Of a DNA stretch of 64,000 nt, positions 37,019 through 48,015 are shown piece by piece. The stretch covers positions 8,547,525 to 8,611,524 of the forward strand of contig NC_037593.1 in the NCBI RefSeq assembly GCF_003073045.1, given 5' to 3'. Below the pieces are notes generated by a model. It worked only from the letters and a program-made list of their open reading frames with translations, did no database searches and was not told the origin of the DNA. A program made the position numbers and the translations under genes. How positions within the stretch are numbered: position 1 is the stretch's first letter; every line of letters starts with the position of its first letter. The DNA comes from Pomacea canaliculata. Lineage: Eukaryota > Mollusca > Gastropoda > Architaenioglossa > Ampullariidae.

Positions 37019-39586
37019 ATGGAGGAAGAAGTAAATCAGAATCCTTGTGGTCAATCCTGTCAGCCAAGACCAAGAAGAAAGCATGCCAGTAGGTCAGCAG
37101 AACATAAAGACAGCCTGAAAGAGTTGCGGAAAAAACCAAAGGCCAAAACAACTGAACTTTACGTCAAAATCCATGATTTAATCCAGGATATGGCACTGCT
37201 GGGGCGAGTCCTCACAACAAAGGTAAACCTGGAGGGATTTCACCTTTTACCTCTTGAAAAGGATGTCATGAGATCAGACACCTGCACATACTGCAGCCTG
37301 ATCTGTCCAAGTAAAGATCTGGCCAAGAGATTGAAACATCTACTGCTGAAGGATCGGCACATGTTTACACCTCTCATTGACTGCAACTTTACAGGATTTG
37401 ACCAGAGCGAGGTCTTACAGAAGCGAGCAGAACAGCGTAAAGAGGAACTTAGACAGCAAGCACAATTTGAGCTGGAAAAAAAGTCTACAAGAGCTTTAAA
37501 AGTCCATGAAGAGAAATTGCAAGCTATTATGCTTCAGATTGACCAGGCTAAAGGTAAATTAAACAACCTTTACACAGCCACACAGACTAAAGCTGAGATT
37601 TCAGCTCTGGAAGCTAAAGTAGATGAGAACATCAGACAAAAGGAAGAGTTTTGTGGTGCTGTGGATGAGTTTAGAAAACGTGTGGCAACGGCCCTGAACG
37701 TCACTAATTTTGAGAAAACGGTAAATGAAGCTCGCAAGCAGTTTGGCATTGAATGCTGTCGGTTTGAAAAGTCTCTCCCAATGTATGCCAGACGTCGGGA
37801 CATCGTCGATCTTGTGAGAAGTAACCAAGTGTCCGTGATCCTCGGTGAAACAGGTTCTGGGAAAAGTACTCAGATGGTGCAGTATCTTCTAGAGGCAGAC
37901 TTCTGCAACAAGGGTGCTATCGTGTGCACCCAACCGCGCAAGGTTGCCGCCATCTCCTTGGCGACGCATGTGTCATCAGAACTGGCGACCAATGTAGGTA
38001 AAGAGGTCGGGTACAAAGTCGGCAGCAAATGTAGGACCGGGGATTTGACCAAGGTTATATTTATGACTGATCACTGTCTGCTAAACGAGTGCCTTGCAGA
38101 CCCCACCTTGAAAGCCTTTTCTTGCATAGTTGTAGACGAGGCACACGAAAGAAGCCTGTACACCGATCTGTTGCTGGGCATGATCAAGCGGTGTCTGCAA
38201 AAGAGACCGGAACTCAGGGTGATCATCACCTCGGCAACCATCGACCCAGAAGTATTTGTAAAGTTCTTCGGCAACTGCCCGGTCCTGAAAGTTTCGGGTC
38301 GCACATTTCCAGTGGATGTAGTTTGGCTAGATGACAATAACGAAGAAGACGAGTTTGAAAACTACATGCAGAAGGCCGTGAAGAAGGCGGAGGAGATCCA
38401 TTTGAAGGAAGCGCTCGGAGATATTCTTGTGTTTCTCACGTCGCCCTTGGAAACAGAGAAATGCTGTGAGGCTTTTCAGCAGAGTTTGGCAGGACGGAAC
38501 GACTTCCAGTGCTTTCAGCTACACGGCCAGCTTCAGGCTGATGAACAGCAGAAGGTTTTCGAGCCTCTGGGTAAAAACAAACGTAAGATAGTGTTTGCCA
38601 CGAACTGTGCTGAGACTTCTATCACGATTGACGGGATCAAGTATGTGGTAGACACCGGTGTTGCCAAGGAGATGCGATATGATGCCAAGAAAAACAGCAA
38701 CTGCCTGAGCGTGACCGTGGTCAGTCAGAGCTCGGCGGAACAGAGGAAGGGGAGAGCAGGTCGCACTGCGCCGGGCAAATGCTATCGTCTGTACTCGAAA
38801 TGCAGTTATAATGCCATGGACAAAATCACTCTTCCGGAAATCCTTAGAACTCATCTGGGACAGGCTGTCCTTAAACTTGCAGAGTTGGGAGTTGGACCGG
38901 ATATGTACGACTTCGTTCAGTCCCCTAGCCAAGAAGCCATTGAAGCTGCGTTGGAGTCGCTGGTGCAGCTGGGAGCTTTGTCTGCAAACCACCGAATCAC
39001 AGAAGAGGGGCGTTGGATTGCAAAACTTCCCCTGGACCCACGGTTGGGGCTGATGACATTGAAGGGTAAAGCGAATGGTCTTTTGTTCGATGCTATTGTC
39101 CTTGCTGCCTTAACGAACTTCGGGAGTGTTTTCTACAGGGGCACCACCACTGAGGAACATGAGGAGCATGATAAATCTAAAACCAGATTCAGCCAGACCA
39201 CTGGAGATTGCCTGACCTCCTTAGCCGTGTACAAGGAATGGCAACATGTGCCTGAAAAAGAAAAAAACAGATGGTGTGTTGCCAACAGCATCAATGCTAA
39301 AGCCATGAGATCCACCAGGGACATGGCAAATGAAATAATCAAGACTCTTAAAAAAGAGTATAATCTGGAAGTAGCCCATGAGTTTTCGGACAAAGAAACA
39401 ACAGAAAACTGTCTGAGACATATGATTTTTGAGTGTTATATTGGCAACCTGTGTCACTATTTAGGCATGGAGAAGGGCCGGATACTTTGCCGCGCGTGTT
39501 TCAAGGCAAGTTCACGTGCATCCTTCGTCTTGTCTGACTCCTTAGCTAGCAACCCTGAATGGGTCGTTTACGAGCAGCTGAATTAA
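37019..39586 (+). CDS. DEAH-box RNA helicase module of a DEAH12-like helicase-RBR protein
   Basis: This uninterrupted 855-codon frame encodes an SF2 DEAH helicase. A charged coiled-coil-like segment (about residues 140-220) precedes Walker A GETGSGKST (276-284), motif Ia TQPRKVAA, motif II DEAH (373-376), motif III SAT (405-407), motif V TNCAETSITI (from about 527) and motif VI QRKGRAGR (575-582), then the winged-helix, HA2 and OB-like regions. All catalytic motifs are intact, so it should hydrolyse NTP and remodel RNA. The ATG follows a good 3' splice-site-like tgtattttcag by 18 nt, so a non-coding 5' exon upstream is likely. The frame ends at a TAA (39584-39586), but coding similarity continues without a break one base out of frame into RRM-, KH- and RBR-like parts. 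The stop is therefore a frameshift effect, not a natural end. The family is known from plants (DEAH11/12) and invertebrates. Confidence 0.9.
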   Translation: MEEEVNQNPCGQSCQPRPRRKHASRSAEHKDSLKELRKKPKAKTTELYVKIHDLIQDMALLGRVLTTKVNLEGFHLLPLEKDVMRSDTCTYCSLICPSKDLAKRLKHLLLKDRHMFTPLIDCNFTGFDQSEVLQKRAEQRKEELRQQAQFELEKKSTRALKVHEEKLQAIMLQIDQAKGKLNNLYTATQTKAEISALEAKVDENIRQKEEFCGAVDEFRKRVATALNVTNFEKTVNEARKQFGIECCRFEKSLPMYARRRDIVDLVRSNQVSVILGETGSGKSTQMVQYLLEADFCNKGAIVCTQPRKVAAISLATHVSSELATNVGKEVGYKVGSKCRTGDLTKVIFMTDHCLLNECLADPTLKAFSCIVVDEAHERSLYTDLLLGMIKRCLQKRPELRVIITSATIDPEVFVKFFGNCPVLKVSGRTFPVDVVWLDDNNEEDEFENYMQKAVKKAEEIHLKEALGDILVFLTSPLETEKCCEAFQQSLAGRNDFQCFQLHGQLQADEQQKVFEPLGKNKRKIVFATNCAETSITIDGIKYVVDTGVAKEMRYDAKKNSNCLSVTVVSQSSAEQRKGRAGRTAPGKCYRLYSKCSYNAMDKITLPEILRTHLGQAVLKLAELGVGPDMYDFVQSPSQEAIEAALESLVQLGALSANHRITEEGRWIAKLPLDPRLGLMTLKGKANGLLFDAIVLAALTNFGSVFYRGTTTEEHEEHDKSKTRFSQTTGDCLTSLAVYKEWQHVPEKEKNRWCVANSINAKAMRSTRDMANEIIKTLKKEYNLEVAHEFSDKETTENCLRHMIFECYIGNLCHYLGMEKGRILCRACFKASSRASFVLSDSLASNPEWVVYEQLN

Positions 39587-42105
39587 AACATCGAGAGATT
39601 TCATCACAGGAGTCACGCCAGTCGACGAATCGTGGCTTGCTGATGTCGCTGTAGAAAATGTCGGCCTCGATGTTGAAGACATCCGTAAGAAAAAAGTGAT
39701 GAATGTGTTCACACAGGCGGCAGGATCTCATGCCTTCTTCTCGCTGGTAGGTCCTCGCTTTTGCCGGCTAAGAGAGTATGAAGATTTGGGGAGTAGCCAA
39801 GGCAAGTTCTCTGTTGTGGTGGTGGAAGCTAGTCGTGAAGTAAAAGAAGTGAAAGTTTTCTCTACAGAAAAAGCGAACGAGCGTCTCGTGAAACTACTGA
39901 AGGAGAGAGTGGAGCAGTCGGCACGAGAGCTTGCACGTGAAGACACCGAGCAGCCGGTCGGCAAAGAAGAATCTAATCTTCGAGTTGTCCTTGGGACTGG
40001 AGGAAAGGTGGTTGAGGTACTGATGCCTGATGAAAGTCGAAAAGTTTTCATTCATCGCGTGACAGAAAACAGCACGGAAGAACATATCTTGGCAAAGTTC
40101 CAGCAGTTTGGCGAGATCCGACTGTGCAAAAAGTTTGACGAGGGCGAGAAATGGGGTTTCCTGATATTTAAAACTGTGGCAGAGGCTATCAACGCCGCGA
40201 AAGAGACCGGAGATGACGAGGCTGATGCTGGTGAGCTAGAACGCCGACGTCCACTGAAGCAGAACGCAGACTTCAAGGCTCGCCTCAAATGGTGCCGCAG
40301 ACCTTCCAGAGGATTCGGCTACGCCTCCATTTCGCCAGCTGAGTATGCCACATGCTTGTTGAAGAGATGTTTTCATGTCGGCAGTGACCTCATCACGATA
40401 AAGCCAGCACGGAATCAGGAGAATTCCTTATACTTCCCCTCATTACCGAGAGCATTGAGCGAGGACGTGATCAGACGTTCGCTTTTGCACGAGCTGGACT
40501 ATGATGAAAATACAAAAGGGATCGTAGAGCGTGTTACAATCGTTCGCCAGACACCATACGAGACGACAGATGCTGAGCTCAGGGATCTCGAGATGACAAT
40601 CAAGAAAACGTTTCAGGTTCATCTTCCCTCTTCGCAGGTGAACGTTACTGTTAAAATGCCTCCCTCAGCGAACTCTGTTTTTTTCATAGGCGAAGCAACT
40701 TTTACCGACCCTATTGACGGAATACAGGCTTGCAAACGTCTTCAGACAGGATTTTGCGTTAATGATCAACCCGTAAATGTGGTTCCTGTAATTTCTGCGA
40801 CGATTACTGTCCCCATCCGGATACTGGAAGCAGTAGAAGCAAAAGTGAAGAAGTTTTGAAACCACTTTTCTGGTCTTGCTGTCATTGAGTCAAAACCGGT
40901 CCAAAAGGAAAAATGCATGTTCTTCATCAAAGCGTCTGAAGTGGAGGACGTGGTAAAAGTAAGAAATTGTCTTAGCGATGTCTTCAAAGGCGACGTGCTC
41001 GACTGCAGCAAGACTCCGGGTCTTAATCATCTGCTGATGTCGGCGGTCGCAACTTCCTGCGAGAAACACAGCAGAAAACAAGCACTTACATCACTATCGA
41101 CAGTCGACTGGGAACCATTGCCATCTACGGCACTGAGGCAGCCTGCACTCAGGTGCGAACTAGAATCAACAACTATCTTGACTTGGTTCAGAGTGGCACA
41201 GTGGAAGAGATGACACTGAAGGGCGGAGACAGGCCCGCAGGTGTCTTGAAGGCGCTTCTCACGGAGTACGGAGAGGACCTGGACAGCTTCCGAGCCTCCT
41301 CGGGTCTCTTTGCTGTCTCAGTCGACTACCGAAAACACAAGCTGCGACTGACAGGATCACCCGAAAGTATCGAGAAAGCTCACGACATAGTTAATAAAGT
41401 TGTCGAGAAGATGAAAAAGTCGTCGAGAAAAGATGATGAGGAAGACACCATCGACTGCGTGATCTGCCAGTGTCCCGTTGAAGCCAAGGAGCTGTACCGC
41501 CTGGAGCTGTGCGCTCATCCTTACTGCCTGGACTGCCTGAAGCACCAGTGGCGGTGGCCGTCACGACTCGCTCCTTGCCTGTTGTCTGCGGACGCGAGGG
41601 GTGCGAGCGCGAGGTGGCCGTACGCGATCTGACCTTCTTGACCCGTCGAGGTGACGTCAACATGTCGGCGCTGACCGCTGCTGCCCTCTCGGCGTTCGTG
41701 ATGCGTAGCGGAGGCGCCGCCCGATTCTGCGTCACGCCCGACTGCCCCGTGGTGTACCGCACGACGGCCGAAGAGCACGCCAAGGTGTTCGTGTGCCCCG
41801 ATTGCAGCGTCCGACTGTGCACCGCCTGCCACCAGCAAGCGCACGACGGCATGACGTGCGCCATCTTGCGGGCCAACAAGGACGGCAGGCAGGACGTGGA
41901 ACTGTGGGCCAGACAGGACCCGACACGACGTAAACCTTGCCCTGGGTGTTACACGCCGATCGAGAAAACTGGCGGCTGCCGGAAGATGTTGTGCACCGTG
42001 TGCAAAACCATCTTTTGTTGGATGTGTTCTAAAAAGTTTGCGTCAGAAGGCGCCTGTTACGAGCACCTTGCGAAAGAACACAGGGGGATCTTTGGTGAAA
42101 ATTAA
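39585..42105 (+). pseudogene. C-terminal RRM/KH-like and RBR E3 ligase part of the DEAH12-like gene, with frame disruptions
   Basis: This is the direct continuation of the helicase, in frame +1 from 39585 (KTSRDFITGVTP...). It contains an RRM-like segment near 40045-40200 (VFIHRV...EEHILAKFQQFGEI), KH-like segments around 40860-41000 and 41230-41400, and a complete RBR module: RING1 (CVICQCPVEAKELYRLELC, 41456-41545), IBR (FCVTPDCPVVY...CHQQAHDGMTC, 41726-41860) and RING2 (PCPGCYTPIEKTGGC...FCWMC, 41938-42030). The RING2 Cys in TGGC is the expected ubiquitin-carrying residue. Lesions: a one-base change at about 39584, an in-frame TGA at 40857-40859, a frame change at about 41030-41050 and another at about 41540-41560. 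Otherwise the protein reads well up to the natural TAA at 42103-42105. It is either a recent pseudogene or a real gene with consensus errors. Confidence 0.8.
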
Positions 42106-43691
42106 TTAAGAAGTATAGATCTTCGTTTGCGCGAGAAAAACCATTATTTTATTTATTTGGTACTTCTGCATAAACATGAATTCTTTTTTTTTTTTTTAGT
42201 TTACTTCTTGTTACTCCTCGAGGAGAATAGTGTCGCAACACTCTTTTATTGTGTATTATGGCAATTTTGTTGTTGTTGGGGTTAGGGCACTACATTATAA
42301 GTGCAATGGATGTGCTTTTATGGACGTGCTTACTTTTTTAACACGACACAGCTGTCTATAAGGGACTAAAATATTTTTATCAAAAAAAATTTGTAGAAGT
42401 GCACTTGTAAGGACACAAAAAAGACACTCACTGACTGAGAAGCACTGACTCTCATGAGATCAAGTCATATTGTTTGTTTACAGCTATTTGCTGGAACATG
42501 TTACACGTCACTTGCACGTTAGTGTATGTGTAATATATATTATAATTTGTTATTTGTGTGTTTTAGCTTTTTTTCTGAAATTCAGTTTTCAATCCCAAAA
42601 TGATCGCAAATTTCATTTATTTGCCAGACTGTGTTAAACGTTCATCCTCAATTGTTCCGTTCAGAGGTGGGCTTAGAGAGTTACTGCCCTCAGAATAAAC
42701 ACCATTTCCTTGTCAAACAGAAACAATAATTTTGTTCTGCGTACTGCCAAGCTTTCTGATGCCTGTTACCTTTATGGTTACTGTAAAAACTGACCTAAAG
42801 AATGCAGTTTGGTAGGGAATGACTTTGACCTTAACGAAATGTGAGCGAAACGACTCCGAAGACAACAGCCTGTCAAACAGTTTTACTGATCATGATGATA
42901 ATTGTATTTAGTATTTCACAAAGCCTAACAATCTCAATTCGACAAAAAATGTTATCAACACAAAATAGTTGTCATTCCTTTTTATAAGATGGATGGATCG
43001 GTAGAGAGATAATCATTGTGGAAAAATTTAATCAAGAAAAATGCTATTTATGCTGACTAAAACAAATATTAAGTAAGCCTGCCTTCTGTTCTGTACATTC
43101 CAAAGATTCTTCCACTATAACGTGAAATTATTTTGGCCGTGCTATGTATCATATATATATATCAGTTTATCGCTCTTTTAAAACAGTTTAATAAAGAGTA
43201 GAGCTTTTCTTATTCTTGAAAAACATCCTTTGTCATTTGACAGAAGTAGGGGGGAGTAATCCATAGAATATGCTATCTTTTTCATCAAACAGCATGATGA
43301 TTTTAAAATATTTTTGATAAGAGAACATTTTGAATGTATATATATGACGTCTGCTGCACGTGCAGGTTTTGTGTAAACCTGTTTAAACTTTCAATCCTGT
43401 TTTGCAAATTTCATCATACACTTGATCGTGCATGCACGCACGCACGCTCGCGCACACACTCACCATAGATATAACTGTCTTTGAACATGACATGTAACAA
43501 TTTTAACACTATTAGTCCCTTTTCTCTGTCGCTTGTTCTTTCTTTATCTTTGTAAAACCTGTTTTCTTCCTGAAGATATTTACTTCTTCCTGAATGGGTG
43601 TCGGTTTCTTATTAAATTACAACGTTTTTGTAAACTATAAGTTATTGATTGGTTTTATAAATAGTTATGTTCCAGTGCATATATACTACAT
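42106..43691. other. 3' flank of the helicase gene, non-coding
   Basis: AT-rich sequence likely to include the 3' UTR of the DEAH-RBR gene. Several aataaa-like hexamers occur (for example near 43190), but I cannot choose a poly-A site. A short CA/CG run lies at 43432-43460. Confidence 0.45.
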
Positions 43692-44066
43692 CAGGGGTCT
43701 CAAACTCATTTTAGCATGTGGGCCGCAGTGGAAAGTAACAGCCAGTCAGCGGGCCGCACCACGAAAAGAAAATGTTTTTTCATTAAATTTTACGAACACT
43801 ACTGTCACTGCAGTTAAATGCTAAAATAAAGTTTTTATAATTATTAATTACATTTAGTGTAGTTTATTACATGCACAGGCAGTTTAGTTTATTAAAATAA
43901 GTTGACGCTGTCTATGTCACTAATAACGGGGGTAATTTTCACTGCGGGAGTTAATCACCAAGAACAACATACATATACACCGCGGACGTGGCCGAGGGCC
44001 GCACAAAGTTTTTTCGCGGGCCGCATTCGGCCCGCGGGCCGCGTGTTTGAGACCCCTGTACTACAT
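43684..44066. mobile_element. hAT-type non-autonomous element (MITE) with intact 8-bp target duplication
   Basis: The element 43692-44058 (367 bp) has terminal inverted repeats CAGGGGTCTCAAAC and GTTTGAGACCCCTG, perfect over 14 bp, with GC-rich ggccgc blocks inside both ends. It is flanked by a perfect 8-bp duplication, TACTACAT (43684-43691 and 44059-44066), which is the hAT hallmark. There is no transposase; the short ORF overlapping it is incidental. It was mobilised in trans. Confidence 0.92.
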
Positions 44067-45202
44067 TAAGCGACTGAAATGTAGCATGCAGACCTGTGGA
44101 AATTGATTTTATATGGATAAAAATTTACAGAATGGGTAGATGCGATTTATTTATGATTTTGTTATGATTTACTATCATTACTAACAAACTTTATGAGCAG
44201 ACAACACGATGATCGAGAGCTATAGAATAGTTAAATGTGCTAAATAAGCTTATTCTAAGGAAGTTTTTAATGGCTGGTTATTTTGAAAAATGCTGTTTCT
44301 GTCATCAGTTGCGTTCGAATTAGCCTATCTTATAAATTAAAGGAGGGTGTGCAAACTGGCAATTTTGTGTTTTGTTCTGTGCGAGACCTGTGCATATTTT
44401 CACCGTTTGTTCGATGCTTCCCAGACGTGGCAGGAATATTTCTGACGTGTACAGGAAGGTCAAAGATTTTAATTGTTTATGTTTTTCCTGTGCTATTTTC
44501 TCCGTTATAACGTTACTGGTTGGTCAAAATTAAGAAAAAATGTACTACGCAGACCAGAAACATACCTGGACTAGATGAGGTTCATTTTTTACGTCTAATT
44601 TCAAGGGGACCTCATGAACGAGAGAACTGGGGGCGAGTGAGCAAGTTGCACGAGGGCTGGCAATTTTACCTGCCCCAACATTACACCACCAGCTTCTTAC
44701 CTCTACCTTTTCCTCACCCACACCTACCTGACGACTGATTTGATCTAACCCGAATTGTTTGAAGACAGGTGTCACCCAGGTACATCAGACGGTCGGGTGG
44801 CACAGGACTGGCTCTCCTGAGTAAAAGTGTCAAGACAAAATATAAACAGTTCTTGACAGGTACATTTTTATTTTAAAGTGTTGAACGAAAAATATTGCTA
44901 TGAAGGCAATTGTTCGTTGTTCGTCGGCACCACACAGTTAGGTACCCGTATTACATGGATGCAGTTCTGTGCGATTGTACGAACACAACTTTTGAATGCA
45001 GTGTTTTGTTGATGGTACACTTAGAGACAAGTACAATAACACTAACATGACTAAATATGATCACATCAAGTGTAACATCAACAAGTGTTTTGTCGAGAAC
45101 AGTTGAAGAGTTATTAAGTGTATATTGTGTCGTAGTTCAGGCCAGCATCAATGAGAGCACTGAATGTAGTGTTTAGTAAATAATACGACGCTGTGATTCT
45201 TC

Positions 45203-45416
45203 ACCATAAGCAGGGCCGCCGAGAGCCAGCCCGGGCCCCCGGGACAGACGACCTCTCCGGGCCCCTTGTACTTGTAATCGTAAATTATTTTCCCAGTAAA
45301 AGAAAAGGAGAAGAAGAAAAAAAAATCCACTGACCAAGGCCGGGCCCCCTTGACAGCCGCGGGCCCGGGTACACCAGACCCGCCTGTTCCCCCCTCTCGT
45401 CAGGCCTGACCATAAG
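45203..45416. mobile_element. Short hAT-type MITE with intact 8-bp target duplication
   Basis: The element 45211-45408 (198 bp) begins CAGGGCCGCCGAGAG and ends CTCTCGTCAGGCCTG, an imperfect inverted pair (11 of 15). Both ends carry cgggccc-rich subterminal blocks. The flanks carry a perfect ACCATAAG duplication (45203-45210 and 45409-45416). It is a different family from the 43.7-kb element, judging by the terminal sequence. Confidence 0.9.
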
Positions 45417-47790
45417 ATATGCTTTATTATTAATAGTAATTTTTCTCTGTATTCTTTTGACTAGTAAAAATTCCTGACTTATCCCGCCATGCAATCACAA
45501 TGAGCTTCCGTAGTTACGGTGGCTCCAATGATCATGTGAATTCGATGTTGCACTGACCGAGTGGGGCTTGAATAACATTTGGCCTGAATGATAATCTAGC
45601 CGGCTCTACAGCTTCCAAAATGTTTGACTTCGTGAACGTAGCTGTCTTTAAAAAAAAAAATGCTGTGCTCTCTTTGACGGAGACTGGATGAGATGGTATA
45701 AAAATTAATGATCGCCCAAGTCACGTGGCAGAAACAGAAGGTTCATTCGACACGTCGCCATCAGCCATGTTTGTCTCACACCCAGTACCACGCGCGCCGC
45801 CTGTGGGCGGAGCAAGAGGCGGGGTTATTAGTGGTTAATAATGCGCATGCGTCATGATTAGATATATTTGTATTGGGCGGAGTTGTGTGCCTCGAAACCT
45901 ACCGTGTACATATTATAATCACGCGTATTGAGATATTAGACTTTGACAACGGTGTTTCCCCCAAGAAACTGCGCCTAAAAGCCCTTAATATTATACACGT
46001 ACACGATTTCAAATATAAGCAGCATATCACTCTCGATATTGTTAAATGTTCTAAAAGTTTTTTTAAAATTCTATTTACTGTATGAGGCATCTGACTACAG
46101 AGGCGGATTTTTGAAGAAAGGTGTATTTCTGAGCACTTAATACCCGGCTATCTCTTCTAGTATGTTATACAGTTGATAATTGTTCACTGTATAATCTTTT
46201 CTTGTTTGAGGTGAATGTGCGCTGAAAATACGGTGTCAAAATCAAATATCGTCATCTTTTCAGTTTCCTGACAATTTAATCTCGCAAGCCAGCATTTGTG
46301 ACAGAATGCATGCGGGACATTGGGGGATTTTTGTTGGTTGCTTGGATTTTTTTTTTTTTTTTTTTTTTGGGGGGGGGTGTTGTTTTGCTTTTTCTTGTTG
46401 TATGTGCGCTCTCCCGTTCTTCCATAAAAAAATAAATTAAAAAAAAATAAAAATCAGCGACATCACTGTTGTTCATACACTAAAACACAATCACACACAA
46501 ATATTTTTCATAATTTAATGAAGAAAAATATGTAATATACCATCCCCAAAAGCGCCGAGACTAATTTAGCTCATTGAATCACTGTTATTGGAGAATAGAA
46601 TGTCAGAATGTTGGATTAGTTTATCCTTTGCAAGTTATTTAATAAAAATAATAATGGGAACTTATTAACGCGCAGCATCACGACCAAGATAGATCGGACT
46701 CTCTGTGCAGACCAGTACTGATAAATGAAAGATAGCAGCCAGTAGACAGTGAGGTATAGACACAGTGAACAACATAAAGATGAGGTACAAGATAACAGCC
46801 AGTAGACAGTGAGGTATAGACACACTGAGACTGTCACTTTTTATTTCCACAATTTATAGGAGCATTCACGGAGGATAGGTCTGGATGATTGTCTGATGAT
46901 GCTGAATGATTTATTTATGTATAACCTCTGTCTTGCACGCGAAATATTAGAAGTTTAATAAAAGCGAAATTGTTATACTGCAGGAAATGTGATAAGCGAG
47001 TAGTCGTTTTATGCTCAGAAATGTGTGTTTGTGTGGGATTCAGTTCCATCCGCAAACCACTCGCCGTCGCCATCGTTCAGACTCTGCACCATCATATCTT
47101 TCCTAACTGCGGTGGTCACAAGGTCACTGATGCAAGAGCTGCAGGCCACTTCCTAGTGAAATAAAAGTGTATCGGAAATAAAAATGTTCCTTAAATTTTC
47201 GCCTCTTGTTGCACAACGTGGAGTTTTATTCTCTCAATTGAGGCATCTAGAAAAAAAAAATTGAGCCACCCGTGTCCGCTCGTAGATACACAACTCTGCA
47301 AGACATACAAAAGCCAATGATTACCAATAACCTTTTCGTGCTCACAAAAAATACAAAAATACATTGCAACCGTTTTCTTTCGTTGAGAAGAGCTGTGAGA
47401 GGTATAATTACAGAAGTGCTGAAGAATTTGCATTGACATTTGCAGACAGTAGATCGGGTGCGCTGCGACTGGGCGACAATGGATTACGGAAGACGGATTC
47501 TTTCCATCAGATCACTTTGGCGCGAATCGTAATTTCATTCTGATACGCATGTATCATCGCAATCACACGTTAGCATTGATGGTTCACTCGAAAGACACGA
47601 AAAACAAAAGCTATATCATGATGACATCATTATTAAAAAAGGATTTAACAAACATTTCCTGACCCCTTAAAAGTAGAGCCTCTAGGTAAGGCTGCACACG
47701 AGGGGTGGGTGTAGGGTCGGCTTCCATGGTATACCCGTCTGACAGTCTTGATCTTGGGGGATAATTTCTTCTTTTTGTTATGGAGCATTC
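45417..47790. other. Non-coding stretch
   Basis: AT-rich sequence. A T-run followed by a G-run occurs at 46350-46378. A two-copy 61-bp tandem repeat lies at 46730-46830. No exon of the downstream EF-hand gene could be found here. Confidence 0.45.
46660..46832. repeat. Dispersed repeat with internal 61-bp duplication
   Basis: The block starts near ttattaacgcgcagcatcac, which is almost repeated at 52720-52745 (tttttatcgcgcagcatcac), so it belongs to a dispersed family. Inside it, a unit containing agccagtagacagtgaggta occurs twice, 61 bp apart. Confidence 0.5.
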
Positions 47791-47892
47791 TGGGCCGTAT
47801 CCCCCGCCTGCCACTGGGAGCCAGGTGGGGTCCTGCCTGGGGGACAGCCAAGCCGTATCCGGTATCCCCCGCCTGCCACTGGGAGCCAGCAT
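47790..47892. repeat. Duplicated C-rich block
   Basis: The sequence ccccgcctgccactgggagc occurs twice, about 70 bp apart, immediately upstream of the plus-strand EF-hand paralogue. It yields overlapping artefactual ORFs. Confidence 0.7.
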
Positions 47893-48015
47893 TGTAGGGA
47901 GGGGGCTTAGTCCATTTGATTGCACATTCTGTTCATATCGTAGAGAGAAATAGAGATTAATAAGAGGCCAAAAGAGAAAACAACTTGCTGACCCTGATGG
48001 TCACGTGACGTGCAG

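Noticed and set aside
41391..41879. 162-residue minus-strand ORF and its neighbours
   Set aside because: Antisense shadows of the GC-rich RBR coding sequence.
46970..47164. Plus-strand ORF ending NCGGHKVTDARAAGHFLVK as an EF-hand exon of paralogue A
   Set aside because: Only a vague resemblance to an EF loop; it lacks the Asp ligands and the conserved flanking residues.
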